Assembly (NCBI RefSeq): GCF_000346465.2
Contig: NC_034009.1
Span: 35,161,557 to 35,225,556, forward strand
DNA length: 64,000 nt
Direction of reading: 5' to 3'
DNA from: Prunus persica
Lineage: Eukaryota > Streptophyta > Magnoliopsida > Rosales > Rosaceae
Positions within the stretch are counted from its first letter, which is position 1, and the number at the start of each line of letters is the position of its first letter. The notes beneath the pieces are model-generated. The model searched no databases, was not told where the DNA came from, and saw nothing but the letters and a program-made list of their open reading frames with translations. Positions 47,058 through 59,519 of this stretch are shown piece after piece. The translations under genes were made by a program, and so were the position numbers.

Positions 47058-49340
47058 GTAATGACGTCGTCCATGGGTATAAGTGTAATACAAACAGCTT
47101 GCTAGCTATAGAATAAAGCATTGGGTTACATATTTGTGTGTAATGTTTGTCTGTTGTAAGTCGGTGTCTCCTGTTTTTCTTTTTTGGGTTCTTATTCTTA
47201 AGGGAAATACCCATGTAATTCTTATTTTCTAGATATAAATTTAACTATTTCTAAATATTTAAGATAAGTCTTAAACCCAAATTCCAAATATGCTGTCATT
47301 TAAGATAATATATATTTGTCCTAGTATTATCAGTTAAATTACAATATGTGCCATTAACCTTCATCAATTCCTTCCTTTGTTTGCAACTAAATTTCATTTT
47401 AGAATCTAAACCGAACTCTGTGCGTGTCCGACACTTGGCGGGTGCCGGGCACACTTGACTAAATTGCGCTTCTAACGAAACCGAAGTTCATCTCAAGTTT
47501 GACTTCTGTTGAAAATTCGGCAGAATCTTCCATGTAAATAGTCGCTACCCCAAATTGCATGAAGTTTACATTCAAGCAATCCAACAACATAACTATATGG
47601 CCTTAGGCTTTACAGAAATCCTAGGGCAATTTCAGAGCAATACTAATCAGTTTAATTTACAGGAATAGTTCAATTATAAAAGAAATCCTACATAGCGGAA
47701 AAGATGAGTGAAGAGTGGTGACTACCCTGTGGTGGCGCTCTGGTACACGACTACTGCCTTAGGGTGCAAAACATTTAAAAGTGTGAGTGGACAAAAATAA
47801 ACTTTTGGAAAATAGAATATTAACATACTAACCCCACTGTTAAAACATTATGTTCTATATTCGTACAAGAATAAAGACATACATATAACTAATCACGCAT
47901 TCAAATTCTCAAAACCTTTTGAAGGCACTGTAAAGAAATAATATATTTCTCACTTAGGTGTACCCATCATATATCCGTCAATTCCATGGTCTTTTACTTA
48001 TTTCCCATATTATACCCTCAATTCCTTGTGTCACATAATGCGACACATCCTCGCAAGTCTCGGAAACACAAAGTCACCGGAGCCGCATTCCTCGCAAGAC
48101 TCAGGGGACATTAAGTCAACCTGAGCCGCATTCCTCGCACCACACGGTTCGGGCATCCTCGAAACTAGTGGGGCATTGTCAAACGCGCACTGACTCAACC
48201 GAACGCAACTAGAATGTCCGTGGACATTATTATAACCGTAGGCAACAATTTTATCCGAAGGCAACATATTATTCGAAGGCAACATATTATCTGAATGCAA
48301 CATTTTATCCGAAGGCAACATCTTGGGTACCTATGGTGGTTTAAAAATATTTCTTAGAAAAATTATACTTTTATTTCTCAATAAATCCTTCAATCATATT
48401 ATCACTTCCTTTCCTACTTTCCAAGCCTTTTAAACATGAACAAAATTTAATAAAGATATTTGAATTCAAATATTTATGCTTGGAAAGTAATAGTCATAAA
48501 TAATTCATTCAAAATCAATCAATGAAACTTTAATTGCATAAAATTCATTTACAAAACAAAAGTTCACTCACTGAGCATCCGAGCTAGCCTGACTCTTTGA
48601 GGGTCTTTCCTGCACGTTCAACGAAATCTGAGTACCTATTTAAGCAATTAAAACATTTTATTAATAAAATAGCTCAACCACAATTACTTATTCAACACCC
48701 TGACCCCCGGCCTCATAAGTGCGTGTACGTGACTTACAAAGGTTACTAGGCCCATTTTCAACATTTCTGACAGGTGGAATGGTCTGAAAAGACCCGAGTT
48801 TAAAAAAGCGATTAAATTTCCATATTGGTAAATCCGGTACCCCGTCGGGTCCACGACCGCCGATTACCCATCTAAGAGTTCCTATAGGTTCAACACACTT
48901 TACTAAACATGCCCTGCAAGTTTGGTCCGAATCGAACGATCGGATTACTCACGATCGCACGATTATCGTTTAACTTAAACTTTGAAATATTGAATCAGAG
49001 TATCCGAAACTCCGATTCTCGATCCGCGAATTTCTACATGATCCCAGAAGCGCCTAAATCAACCTAATTGAAAATGAAGTAGATCCAACGGTCCCAACAT
49101 ATCAAACCAGGATAACGCCTAATATACGATATCTGATCGACGATCAAACAATAACCAAATTGAAATTCGAGTATACCGTCGCGCTCAGGACGACGTGGGG
49201 ATCATTCTGGGACAAAAATCCAACATTGACACCCCGCCGACGCGCCGCCACCACTGGCAGGTATATTGAGTAATTTTTCGGCGATCGAAAAACTCCGAAC
49301 TGCCAGTCAATAATCATACCTACGGATTAAGCACATCAAG
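47058..49340. repeat. Unclassified repetitive region, possibly LTR-like
   Basis: After the 3' flank of protease copy 2 the composition changes near 47400. No coding domain is visible. An 18-bp minisatellite lies at 48237-48318, and repeated CCTCGCA / GAGCCGCATT blocks lie at 48050-48140. The right end abuts the decayed Copia reading frame near 49341. Parts read on the minus strand look like a long terminal repeat or leader of a retroelement, but no matching second end is in view, so the class is left open. Confidence 0.45.
48237..48318. repeat. 18-bp minisatellite, about 4.5 units
   Basis: Units of the type GAAGGCAACATATTATTC follow each other with small changes. The 96-codon minus-strand open frame across this tract is a by-product of the repeat. 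Confidence 0.8.
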
Positions 49341-49566
49341 AGGAGTAAATATCATGAATCCAATTGACATTGGAACAAAGTTGCAAGGTTTGGAAATGAA
49401 TGTAGATGAAGATATGATGGTTCATATTGCTTAGAATTCACTATCTAAGGAGTTTAAGTCTCTCAGAGATACCTACATTTCTCAAAAGGAAAGCTGGACA
49501 CGGGATGATCTTATCACCATATGTGTTGAACAGTAACACAATATAATAAGAGAAAGAGATGAAAAA

Positions 49567-49943
49567 ATGGTGAATCAGATGCAGTCAAAGCAAAATAAGG
49601 AATATAGGAACAAAGCCATTGCAGCTGGAAAAGAGAAAGAAAATGAAAAGGATAATAACAGTCCAAATGCTCTGAAACCAGTGGGATTGAAATGCTTCTT
49701 CTATAAGAAAACTGGACATATGAAAAAGGAATACATAAGGTATAAGAAATGGTTGGACAAACAGAAAACTAAAGGTAAAAGTGATCAAGTTTTGGTTTGC
49801 TTTGAATCTAATTTAGTTGATTTTATTGATGATTCATGGTGGTTAGACAGTGGTGCATCTATTCATGTGACTAATTCTTTGCAAGGGTTCATAAAGAGGA
49901 GGCTGCCAAGCAAGGATGAAGTGAAGGTGTTCGTAGGAAATGG
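49567..49943 (+). pseudogene. Copia gag C-terminus and protease start
   Basis: The frame holds the nucleocapsid-like region with a damaged CCHC knuckle (two Cys replaced by Tyr) and then the aspartic protease motif DSGA. It stops being Copia exactly at the hAT target duplication GGAAATGG. Confidence 0.85.
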
Positions 49944-51088
49944 TAGGGGTGGCATTTTAAACCGAAAAACCGAAAAACCGCAAAAATCAACCGATATTTT
50001 ACCGCAATAAAACCGCAATCGCGGTAAACCGAACCGCAATCGCGGTATTAAGAACCGAACCGCATTTACGGTTGCGGTTGCGGTATTTGATTTTCAAAAT
50101 TTGCAGTTACCGCAAACCGCAAAGTATAGCCGCACGGCTATACTCTATGAATAATTAAGTAAAATTGTAAACCCTTCTCTTCTCTTGAATTGGTGGAAAG
50201 GGAACCAAACAAGATATCCTATTCTTTCACAAGTTGCCAAGGATATCTTTGCAATTCCAAGTTCTACGGTTGCTAGTGAAAATGCTTTTAGCCTAGGCAA
50301 GAGGATTGTGGATCCTTTTAGAAGCTCTTTGCATCCTAAAATGGTAGAGGCATTAGTGTGTACTAGTGATTGGCTTAGAGCGGACGAATTTTCCTTTTAC
50401 AAGGAACCAACAGATGATGAGGTTGAATTCTACAAGGAAATGGAAGATATGACAACTTGTAAGTAATTAGTTTATTTATGCTAATGTTATTTATGCTTCT
50501 TCTTATAATAAAATGTACTAAACTATGTTGTTTTATTTGTAGATAGCATTGGTGCTCAAACAATACAAAGGGGTTCTTCAAATCCACTCACCACCAACAC
50601 TTGAGTTTGTAACATTGGTGTATTGCATTTTTCCTTTTAGTTTGTAACTTTAATTAACTGTGAATTGGATTTTTCTTTTTGATTGTAACTTTAATTCATT
50701 TTGCTTTTGGTTTGTAAATTTAAAGGATTTGGAATTGGAATGCTTGAGAAGTTTAACTTTAATTGGAATGTTTGGAATTGTAACTTTAATTTTCTTAGGT
50801 TGTGAATGCTTGAGAATTGGAATCGATTGTGAATTTATATATGCTTGAGAAATTGAGGTTGTATATTTATTTATTTAGGTTGTAAATTTATATTTTTGTG
50901 AATGCTTGAGAATTTGCGGTTTTAAACCGCAAATTCTCGGTAACCGACCGCATTTTTGCGATTTACCGCAATGCGGTAAACCGCAAAACGCGGTCGGTTT
51001 GCGGTTTCAAAAATCACCAAACCGCAAATAGTCGGTCGGTTTGCGGTTTGAATAAAAATTCGCGGTTACCGAACCGCAACCACCCCTA
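49944..51088 (+). mobile_element. hAT deletion derivative, 1,145 bp
   Basis: The element starts TAGGGGTGGC and ends AACCACCCCTA, so the ends are inverted repeats of the hAT type. It is flanked by a perfect 8-bp duplication GGAAATGG at 49936-49943 and 51089-51096. Both subterminal zones (about 49960-50130 and 50920-51080) are packed with AACCGCAA and its reverse complement, the kind of clustered sites hAT transposases bind. Only the last part of a transposase gene remains inside. Confidence 0.95.
50185..50466 (+). pseudogene. hAT transposase C-terminal dimerisation fragment
   Basis: About 90 residues match the hAT C-terminal dimerisation domain: NWWKGNQTRYPILSQVAKDI, then STVASENAFSLGKRIVDPFR and HPKMVEALVCTSDWLR. 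The BED zinc finger and the catalytic part are missing, so this is a 3' remnant of a zf-BED/RICESLEEPER-type gene. Confidence 0.9.
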
Positions 51089-51102
51089 GGAAATGGAGAA
51101 AA

Positions 51103-51615
51103 GTGCAAGTAGATAATATTGGAGTAGTTAGGATTGAACTAGATTCTTGTTTTGTTTTTTATTTAGAAGATGTGGTTTATGTTCCTTCAATGAGCAAGAA
51201 TCTCATCTCAGTTACTAGGCTTGTAAAGTCAAAGTTCACTTTGAACTTTGATGATTTTGGTTGTTCTATTTTTAGAAATAAAAGCTTAATTGGAAAAGCA
51301 AGTATTGTGGATGGTATGTTTCGATTAAACTGCAAAAAAACTATGCAAATCAACTTAGTTCAATCCAAACCATGCAAAGAATTATATTTTAAATTGTGGC
51401 ATAAGAGACTTAGACGTATTTCAAAGGCAAGAATCAATACTTTATGCAAAGAATTAGTTGTACCACCATTGAATCATGATAATGCAGATGATATATGCCT
51501 AGAATGTACAAAGGGAAAATTGACCAACCTAAGAAAGAACGGTGTTGTAAGAAGTCAAAGTGTATTAGAATTAATCCATACAGACATATGTGGACCATTC
51601 CCAACTCCATCATGA
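51103..51615 (+). pseudogene. Copia protease end, pre-integrase and integrase start
   Basis: The segment contains YVPSMSKNLISVTRL, the pre-integrase zinc-binding region with LWHKRL and CLECTKGK, and the start of the integrase core with LIHTDICGPFPTPS, where a TGA ends the frame. A one-base shift separates it from the piece before the hAT insertion. Confidence 0.88.
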
Positions 51616-51921
51616 AAGGTTTAACTACTTCATCACTTCTACAGATGACTAGTCGAGATTTGGACATGTTTTTTTAATCAAAGAAAAATCCAGTGCTTTG
51701 GACATGTTCAAAATTTATAAAGCTGGAGTGGCACTACTACAAAAAAGCAAAAAGACGACGGTAAATCACCGTCGTGTATTCGGTTTTTCAATGGTCGTGG
51801 AATCCACCATCATCTTTTCCCTCATAAACCACGACGCTAAATCACCGTCGTTGTTAAAATATACAACGTCATCAACAAATACAAAACGACGTCTTTGTAC
51901 TGCAAAAAGATCTAAAAAAGC

Positions 51922-52870
51922 AGTCGAGGATGAGAATAGACGACCAACTCTCTAAAAAAACCGTCGTTAAAAAGGAAAAATATGACACATATTAAGAGAA
52001 CAAGGCCGCAAGATAGACATACAACGACGAAAATAAAAATACGACGCCGTTAAATATCATTTTCACGACAATAAAAAATTTGACATCTTTAAATACATTA
52101 GAAGACGACGTTATTGATACCTACTACGTCGCATATATAAAAACAGTCGTCGTAAAATTAATTTTCCACTTCGATTTTTCGATAAAAGATGACGTGGAAA
52201 TAGTTGTCAGTGTCATTATTTACGACGTATGTATTTATAGAGTAGACGTTGAAAAACGAAACAACGTCGGTTACAAATATATGAGAGTCGTATTACAAAA
52301 TTTATACGTCATATTTTCAGAAACAAACAACGACGATAAATATTAGACGTTGTTAAATAAAACAACGTCGGAAAACAATAAAAACAGACGTGTTTAGTCT
52401 GCTAAAGTTCTAGAAAATAGTCGAGGATGAGAATAGACGACCAACTCAAACAAATCACCGTCGTTAAAAAAGAAAAATATGACACATGTTAAAAGAACAA
52501 GGCCGCAAGATATACATACAACGACGACAACTAAAATACTACGCCGTTAAATATAATTTACACGACAAGAAAAAATATGACGTCTTTAAATACATGAGAA
52601 GACGACGTTATTGAAATATACTACGTCTCTTATTTACAAACAACCGTCGTGAAATAAATTTTTCACTTCGATTTTTCTAAAAAAGATGACGTGGAAATAG
52701 TTGTCAGTGTCATTATTTACGACGTATGTATTTATACAGTTGACGTTGAAATGCGAAACAACGTCGGTGGCATTTATATAGTCGACGTTGTATTTATATC
52801 TATCATCATTACTCACGACACACTTAATAATATAGACGACGTTGAACTTCTAAACAACGTCGGTTCCAAA
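51922..52870. repeat. 0.5-kb direct duplication in CACTA left end
   Basis: Two copies lie about 496 bases apart. Blocks such as GTCGAGGATGAGAATAGACG (51924 and 52420) and GATGACGTGGAAATAGTTGT (52189 and 52685) recur in the same order. Confidence 0.85.
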
Positions 52871-53343
52871 TAAATGAGAGCCGTATTACAGAACATATAG
52901 ACGGCGTTGATTATGATGAGAGCCGTATTACAAATAACGTCGTTTAATTGTTATTAGACGGCGGTTATAATGAATTTCCGTCGGAATTCATTTCGTTCCT
53001 CTTCGTTTATAAAAGAACTTGCGACGTGAAAAATGTATGATGACGTCGTATTTTTTAACGTTCAGATTATATATCTCGTTTTTTAGACGTCGGTATTATG
53101 GGATTGGAGTCGTGTTATTTTGAATTACATGGCGGTTCTTAATCCTTCCCCGACGTGATATCCTGAATAATTGCTTCACAATAGCGTCGTGGTTCTTCAT
53201 TGTTACGTTGCTTTAAGACGTCGGTAAATATGCTGAATAACTGGTTCACAATAACGTCGTGTTTTATTTGAACGTAGAAAGTGAAGAAATCACATTACAA
53301 TATATTATAAAATTAATGTCATACACTGCCAATTACATAAGCA

Positions 53344-53913
53344 TCATTCAATCCATATATCTTCACACCCATCTCGAATATTTTGACCGCCTAACTCACC
53401 CACCAGTTCATCAAATGTGTCAACATTTGGCATCCCTCTAGTAAATGGCTCACACTCAATTATCACATCACCTAAGACTTCATCACCAATAACATCATTA
53501 TATTCTCTATTAGGCATTGATAACACTACTGACCAACCACGATGCATCGGGTCGTCAACAAAAAATATTTGTTTGACTTGAGAAGCCAAAACAAATTGGT
53601 CATTCCTATGTCCAATTTTACTCAAATCTACAAGGGTAAATCCAAGTTCGTCGACTACAAGACCAGAACTATCTATCCAATCACACCTAAAGACTGGGAT
53701 TGTAAACTTTTGGTAGTCAAGGTCCCAAATTTCTTGAATGACACCATAGAAACCCATATTTGAGAGAATTGGGTTTTTATCCTTGGCACTAACACATGGA
53801 CAACGGATATGTATTGTAGTTAGAAGATTTTCTACAGCAAAGTTCAAAAATGCTTCCACCCCAAATTCATATGCCTTCGATCTTCTATCCGAGTGCATCC
53901 ATGACTTATCCAT
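53344..53913 (-). pseudogene. CACTA TNP2-type remnant without transposase core
   Basis: The open frame gives 189 residues from the ATG at 53913. The first ~40 residues (MDKSWMHSDRRSKAYEFGVE and following) match the N-terminal transposase-associated domain of plant CACTA TNP2 proteins. From about residue 50, FYGVIQEIWDLDY, DELGFTLVDLSKIGH and FVLASQVKQIFFV match the DUF4216 region near the C-terminus of the same proteins. The several hundred residues of the catalytic Transposase_21 domain that belong between them are absent. The remaining frame is open, so it could be an in-frame internal deletion that still yields a short protein. Confidence 0.82.
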
Positions 53914-54483
53914 CTCCGACACTATAACCTATTATCTATAATAAAGTGAAAATACAGGCAATGACCATCACTATAGCAGATTATACAATGATCTAATCGC
54001 AAGTAATACACAACAGAGACGACGGGTTTTAAACAAAAACAGACGTATTTGGCATATATAGACGACGGATTTTCAACAGACGTCGTCTATTATAAGTAAT
54101 ACAAACGACGGTTTATGAAAAAACCGTCGTGTATAAGTAATACAACGACGGTAGTTTAAAAAAACCGTCGTGTAATCGTCGTCGTATGCCTTAAAATTTG
54201 TCGTGTCTCAGTTTATTTTCAAGAACACAAAACCCATTAAGAACACAACATATATATGAAACCAAGCAAGAAACCAACATATACATGAAACCAAGCATGA
54301 AAACAATAAATCCATTCCCAATTCAACATAACATAGGGTGATTAAAAGATACGACAAAATTAAATCCATTCCCAATTCAACATAACAGATAATGTAATCC
54401 ATGAACCCATTAAACAGAAAATCCATGAACCCATACCTATAAGCACATTATTAACAGATCGCAAAGCATACACATAAAACCCT

Positions 54484-54727
54484 TTAACAAAACAACCTAA
54501 TATCACTCGAATCGTTACTAGAATCATCACTCGAATCCCCATCTTCATTATCAGTTTCTTCCTTCGTAGGTACTATTTGCTCCCCATCATTGGTGCACTT
54601 TGCACCTTCTCCAGAGCGGAAAATGACAAGATCAAATAAAGGTGTACTTTTGCTGGAAATCAACATAAAAAGACACAGATCACCAACTTCCAAATGATTG
54701 TCACGCACAACGTCCATCCAACTACGC
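54484..54727 (-). pseudogene. Captured B3 DNA-binding domain fragment
   Basis: The minus-strand frame reads RSWMDVVRDNHLEVGDLCLF and soon after LFDLVIFRSGEG, the C-terminal half of a plant B3 domain (REM type pattern W-x-x-F/V-v-r-d-N-x-L-x-x-G-D-x-C). A splice acceptor (TTATTCAG) stands directly before it. An acidic Asp/Ser tail follows and ends at a stop. The first half of the domain is not present upstream. B3 domains are not part of known CACTA genes, so gene-fragment capture is the simplest explanation. Confidence 0.78.
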
Positions 54728-55951
54728 CTGAATAAGAGCCAAATCTAAAAAAATTTAGGTCGCGCGAAAATTTTTAGAGCTCGCGCGTTTTAAAACGTCG
54801 AAAGAAAAACCAAGGCGAAAGTTCTACAAGTACCGACGTAAATTTAATATTCCACGACGGAAACTTCATTTTTCGGATTAAGAACGTAAGGCCGTTCATT
54901 TTGAAGCTTCATTTTTCGGATTAATTTTAAATTTATTTTGAATTTTTTATATAACGACGACTGAAAAACCACGTCGGTGTTAAGAAATTAAAGACGTTGT
55001 AAATTATATAAACCGACTTACATATTAAAATGACGTCGTTTAAAGCGTAAACCATGTCGTATGTTTTTCTGTACGACGTAAAATATGTATTCCACGACGC
55101 AACCACCGTCGTTAAAAATTAATACCCTAAACCCATAAAACTAAATTATACAATTTAAAAAATTAAGTTTATAAAAGGTTTTATGGTTTTAAAGCCTAAC
55201 ATATACCCTAGACTACCCAAAAATTATACTTTAAAAATAAACCCCAATAAATAACAACCCTAATCTCTAAACCCTAGACTCTAAACCCTAAACCATAAAA
55301 CTAGAAGTGATTTTATGACTCATAAAAACAATTTTGTTTTGGATGGTCATTTTAAATTTTTGTTATTCAAAATGAATTTTTTCAAGGTTTATGTGGAAGA
55401 AAATATATCAATGACTTCATAGGAGTTGACTTTTCAATTTTCTGATTTATTTTAAATTTATTTTGAATATTTTGATATAAAAATAATAAAATATTCTTAC
55501 CACAACAATAAACCACGTCGGTGTTAATAAATTGTAGACGTTGTAAATTGTAATAGACTACTAAGTCGTTAAAATGACGTCGTTAAAATGAGAAACCATG
55601 GCGGCTATTTAACTATACGACGTAAAATATATATTCCACGACTTAACCGCTGTCGTTACATAAACGTCGTCGATGATACCCTGAACCCTTAAGAAATTGA
55701 AGATGTTGTAAACCATAAACGACTCAATTGTTCAAAGAACGTCGTCTAACTATATTTTTACGTCGTATTTGTTTAAAACACGAAACAACAAAATACGACG
55801 GTTTTTGACTTTATTAGGTCGTTGGAAAAGTATTACACGTCGGTTAAGCAATTTGTATGTTTGTTTTTTTTTTAATTTAAGAAAACCTCAACAAATTTTT
55901 ACATTACATATTATAGAGAAAATTTGTACATTATACATAAATATCAAGTGT

Positions 55952-58900
55952 TCAATAATTGCCCTGTTTAATAATTTGGAAAACAAACTCTGCCCATTCA
56001 TTCCGGACTTCATCAATGGCTTCTTGGGGGTATGAAGCTTCCTGGTTTCCCTTGGCATACTGCATAAACAATGACTATTAGGGTTTATAAATAAAAAGAA
56101 ATTCAATCACAGACGACGATATTTTTCATAACCGACGTAGTATATCCATTCAACGACGTTAATTTTACATGACCGTCGTTGATAATACAAAAAACGACGT
56201 GAAATGTATGAAGGTAATTTCTTCTTACCTTATTCTCAAACCCCAAGGAAGGATCCATGATGATGTCCCTCATGAAGCGCATCACATAATACCCGCATTC
56301 GACATTGCTGGGTTGCTTTGGTGTGCCTGAGAGAGTTTTCCAAATTACATTTTTACGTCCTGCTCGGCCTATGTGGGTATTATATATTTTTAAAGCACTG
56401 TTCACGATGTTTTTCGCCTCTTCGTCGACCACACGATGACCTGGCAGAGGATCCAGAAAATAGACGGTCTCCTTCTTTGCTCTTACAATCAGCAAGATCC
56501 AATGACGGCTGCACAAAATTAATATAAAAACGACGGTTATTTACAAAAACGACGTATTATAGTATTTCACACGACGAAATAAAGTAGATAACGACGACAT
56601 TATATATTTATCACGACGATAAATAAATACCGACGTGGTTAGTAGTTTCAAACGACTAAATAAAATAAAACACCGACGTGGTTAGTTTATAAGCTGTCAT
56701 TTATTGAAAATCATAAAAACAAAATCCTAAGGAGACTAACCCTGGATTGTAAGGCATCATGAAAATCTGTTCACCGTCTGTCTTCTGAAGTCGAGCTGCT
56801 ACCAGTCGTGATCTTTCAGTTATTGTGCCAGAGTTGGCACTAACTGTAGCAGGGTCGATAAAGCTAACCATGCTGCACATATTGGCTTGTTTCAAAACAT
56901 CGTGTAAGTACCTAAATACATAAAATAATATAAACAAGTCAGCACAAACAAACACGACGGTTATGTATAAAAAAACGACGTATTATAATATTTCACACGA
57001 CGTACTGAAATAGATGAGGACGTTATAATATATTTATCACGACGGTAGTTAGTTAAGACGACGTGGTTAGTTAGTTAAGACGACGCAATATATAAACCAA
57101 CGAGGTATTATTTTAGAAGTACAAACCTCATATATACAGCCAATACAGTAGCTCCAATTTCTTCCATGCCTGCAAATTGTGTAATATCTTCAGGCAGGAG
57201 GAAGGTATCGTGCTCACCACCAAACACCTCCTTATCAATTGTAAATTGGAGTGTCTTATCCTCAGGCAGGAGTGTCGTTTCCACAAAATGACAAAGGGTT
57301 TTTAAAGAAGATGGCGCCTCCATATTTGAATAAGCACCAACTTCAATAACCTGTTTAAAGAAATAAAAAAAATGACGTGGTAATTCAATAAAGACGACGG
57401 TTTAAGGAATAAAACGTCGTCTTAAAAGTATTTAAACGACGGTGAAAAAACTGTCGTGGTAATTCAATAAAGACGACGGTTTTATGAATAAAGCGTCGTC
57501 TGAAACCATTTAAACGACGGTGCAAAAACCGTCGTTTAAATATTTTATTACGTCTTAAAAAAAGTCCGCCGTCTAAGTTTTAAACAAACGACGGATTAAA
57601 TAAAAATATCGACGTCTGAAATTTTGAAAAACAAATAAAAAAAGGCAAAGTTATGTGAACATACCTTGTCGTCATGCTTTTCTTCATCTTCTTTCTCCTT
57701 TTCTTATTCCTTCTCTTCATCTCTTTTTTCTTCTTCCTTCTCTTCATCTGGCTGATGTTTCCCCATTTTGGCAGTATCATCCTCCAAATGTAGGGATCTC
57801 ACATCACCTCCAGAGCAGCTAGCTTTGTCAGACATTGGATTTTTGGGGCTTTGGCTAATTCTTGGTTTAAGCATGCTTGGATCAAAATTGGGAATTAATT
57901 GGGAAAGCTGACTCAGGAAATGCTCCCTCTCAGCCTCTACCAATTGTTTTGTCCTAGCCTCCATCCTTAAGGCTTCTTCCCTTGCCTTAGCCTCCATCTT
58001 TTTAGTCTCTTCTTGAAGGAGAACTCTTAAACTGTCCTTCAAACGGTCGTCAAAGCTCACCCTCTGTGGTTTGGGCAAATTGAAATATTGCCTTGGGGAA
58101 ACACCAGCACCAACTCTCCTCACTCTGCCTGGATGCTCGGGGCCCAAAGCCATGGTCAGCACATCATTGCTGCCATCTACTCTGACTTTGCCTTCCGAGA
58201 CTTGTTTCTGCAATTCATCCTAAAACAAAGATAAACAAAAAAACACACGACGGTTATTTATTTACAAACGACGTATTATATAATTTCACACGACGCAATA
58301 ACGTATAAACCGACGTTATTATAACTTATCACGACGGTAGTTATACCGACGTGGTTATTTATTTAAAACGACGAAATGAATAAACAACCGACGTCTTATG
58401 CTATAATTAAAGAAAACAGAGTAGTGATTCCTATTTAGACCGTTAACGACGTTTTTAAAAAAGTTTCGACGTGGTAATATCATTCAAACGACGCGAAAAT
58501 GAACCACCGACGTCTTATGCTATAATTACAGAAAATTAGTAGTGATTCCTATTTAGACCTTTAACGACGTTTTTAAAAACTTTTCGACGTGGTAATATCA
58601 TTCACACGACGAAAAATATAACATACGACGTAATAAGAATAATTCACAGTTTAATAAAAATTTAAAACAGAGTGATAGTAGGCTTACAATTAATTTTGCT
58701 TTCTCTGCCACCTTTGGATCAGGGATGTTACCATGTTTGTCCTGTCTAGCTCTCTTCCATAAGGTAGATCGATCAATTTCTACCCCAGGCATGGTTTCCT
58801 CCAATTGATCCTCCAATCCAGCATATCCTTTTCGAGACAATCGATGATTGTACTCGAGTTTCTTCCTAATCTGTGCATGTTGAGAATGCACAGACTCAAA

Positions 58901-59496
58901 ATCTTTGGATAGCCTTGAAGCTACAAAGGCATCCCATTGTGCTTTCTCTATGAATTTATATGTTTCAGGGGGTTGGCTTAATTTCTCCCTGTCATTGGTG
59001 TATGGAAGGATATAATGCCTCGTTAGTGTAGACTTGAAATCCTTCCATTTCTGGAAGCAGAAGCTAAAACAGAGGTCTTGCCCCCTTGGCCTACGACAAA
59101 AGCCATGTCAACTGCTTCCCAAATCTGCTCCTTTATATCCTTGGGGATTTGGGACCATTTCTTGTCCACAAGTGGGATCCTGGAGCGTGCCAACACACCA
59201 ATATACGACTGCATCTCAATATGTGCTTGGCCAACACCTTTCCCCCTTTTATTGTACTCAACAATTGGCCTCAGTTTCTGAAGCTTTCTCTTCACAACAC
59301 GAGGCATTGTGCTCATACCTCGACCAGTCTTTGAATCATCAGAGATTGTTGTCTGGCTGGTTGGTTCTGTCTCAGCAGATGATGAAGCAAACTTCATCTT
59401 CTTCGAAGACTTCATCTCCTTCGAAGACTTGTCTTGAGGAGCTACCATTCCAAGCTTCTTGGAGCCAGAATCCTTAGTTTGTTGTTGAGAAACCAT
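55952..59496 (-). pseudogene. CACTA Transposase_24 - Ulp1 protease gene, broken
   Basis: Six minus-strand exons can be placed: 59496-58688, 58219-57665, 57350-57127, 56911-56741, 56508-56229 and 56059-55952; phases agree at all five junctions once one missing base in exon 1 is allowed for. The N-terminal half carries the plant Transposase_24 pattern (IPKDIKEQIWEAVDMAF, later HAQIRKKLEYNHRLSRKGY), and exon 2 a coiled coil rich in Glu/Lys. The C-terminal half is a Ulp1-type cysteine protease: His in RHWILLIV, Asp in VYFLDPLPG, Gln and Cys in PKQPSNVECGYYVMRF. Two breaks are seen: a 1-base deletion near 59050 and an in-frame TAA near 57703. Ulp1 proteases remove SUMO-type tags; such domains are known as passengers of plant CACTA and Mutator elements. 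An untranslated first exon ending at a GTAAGC donor near 60183 is possible. Confidence 0.85.
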
Positions 59497-59519
59497 TTTA
59501 ACAGACAAAACTGCAAGTG

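Noticed and set aside
48031..48321. 96-codon minus-strand frame with MLPSDKMLHSDNML repeats
   Set aside because: The repeats come from the 18-bp minisatellite; a unit length divisible by three keeps the frame open by chance.
54208..54548. Hydrophobic minus-strand frames with YVELGMDL repeats
   Set aside because: They follow a local duplication of ATTCCCAATTCAACATAACA; no known domain.
55263..55300. Telomere-like CTAAACCCTA run inside the CACTA element
   Set aside because: Only a few imperfect units; not enough for an interstitial telomere claim.
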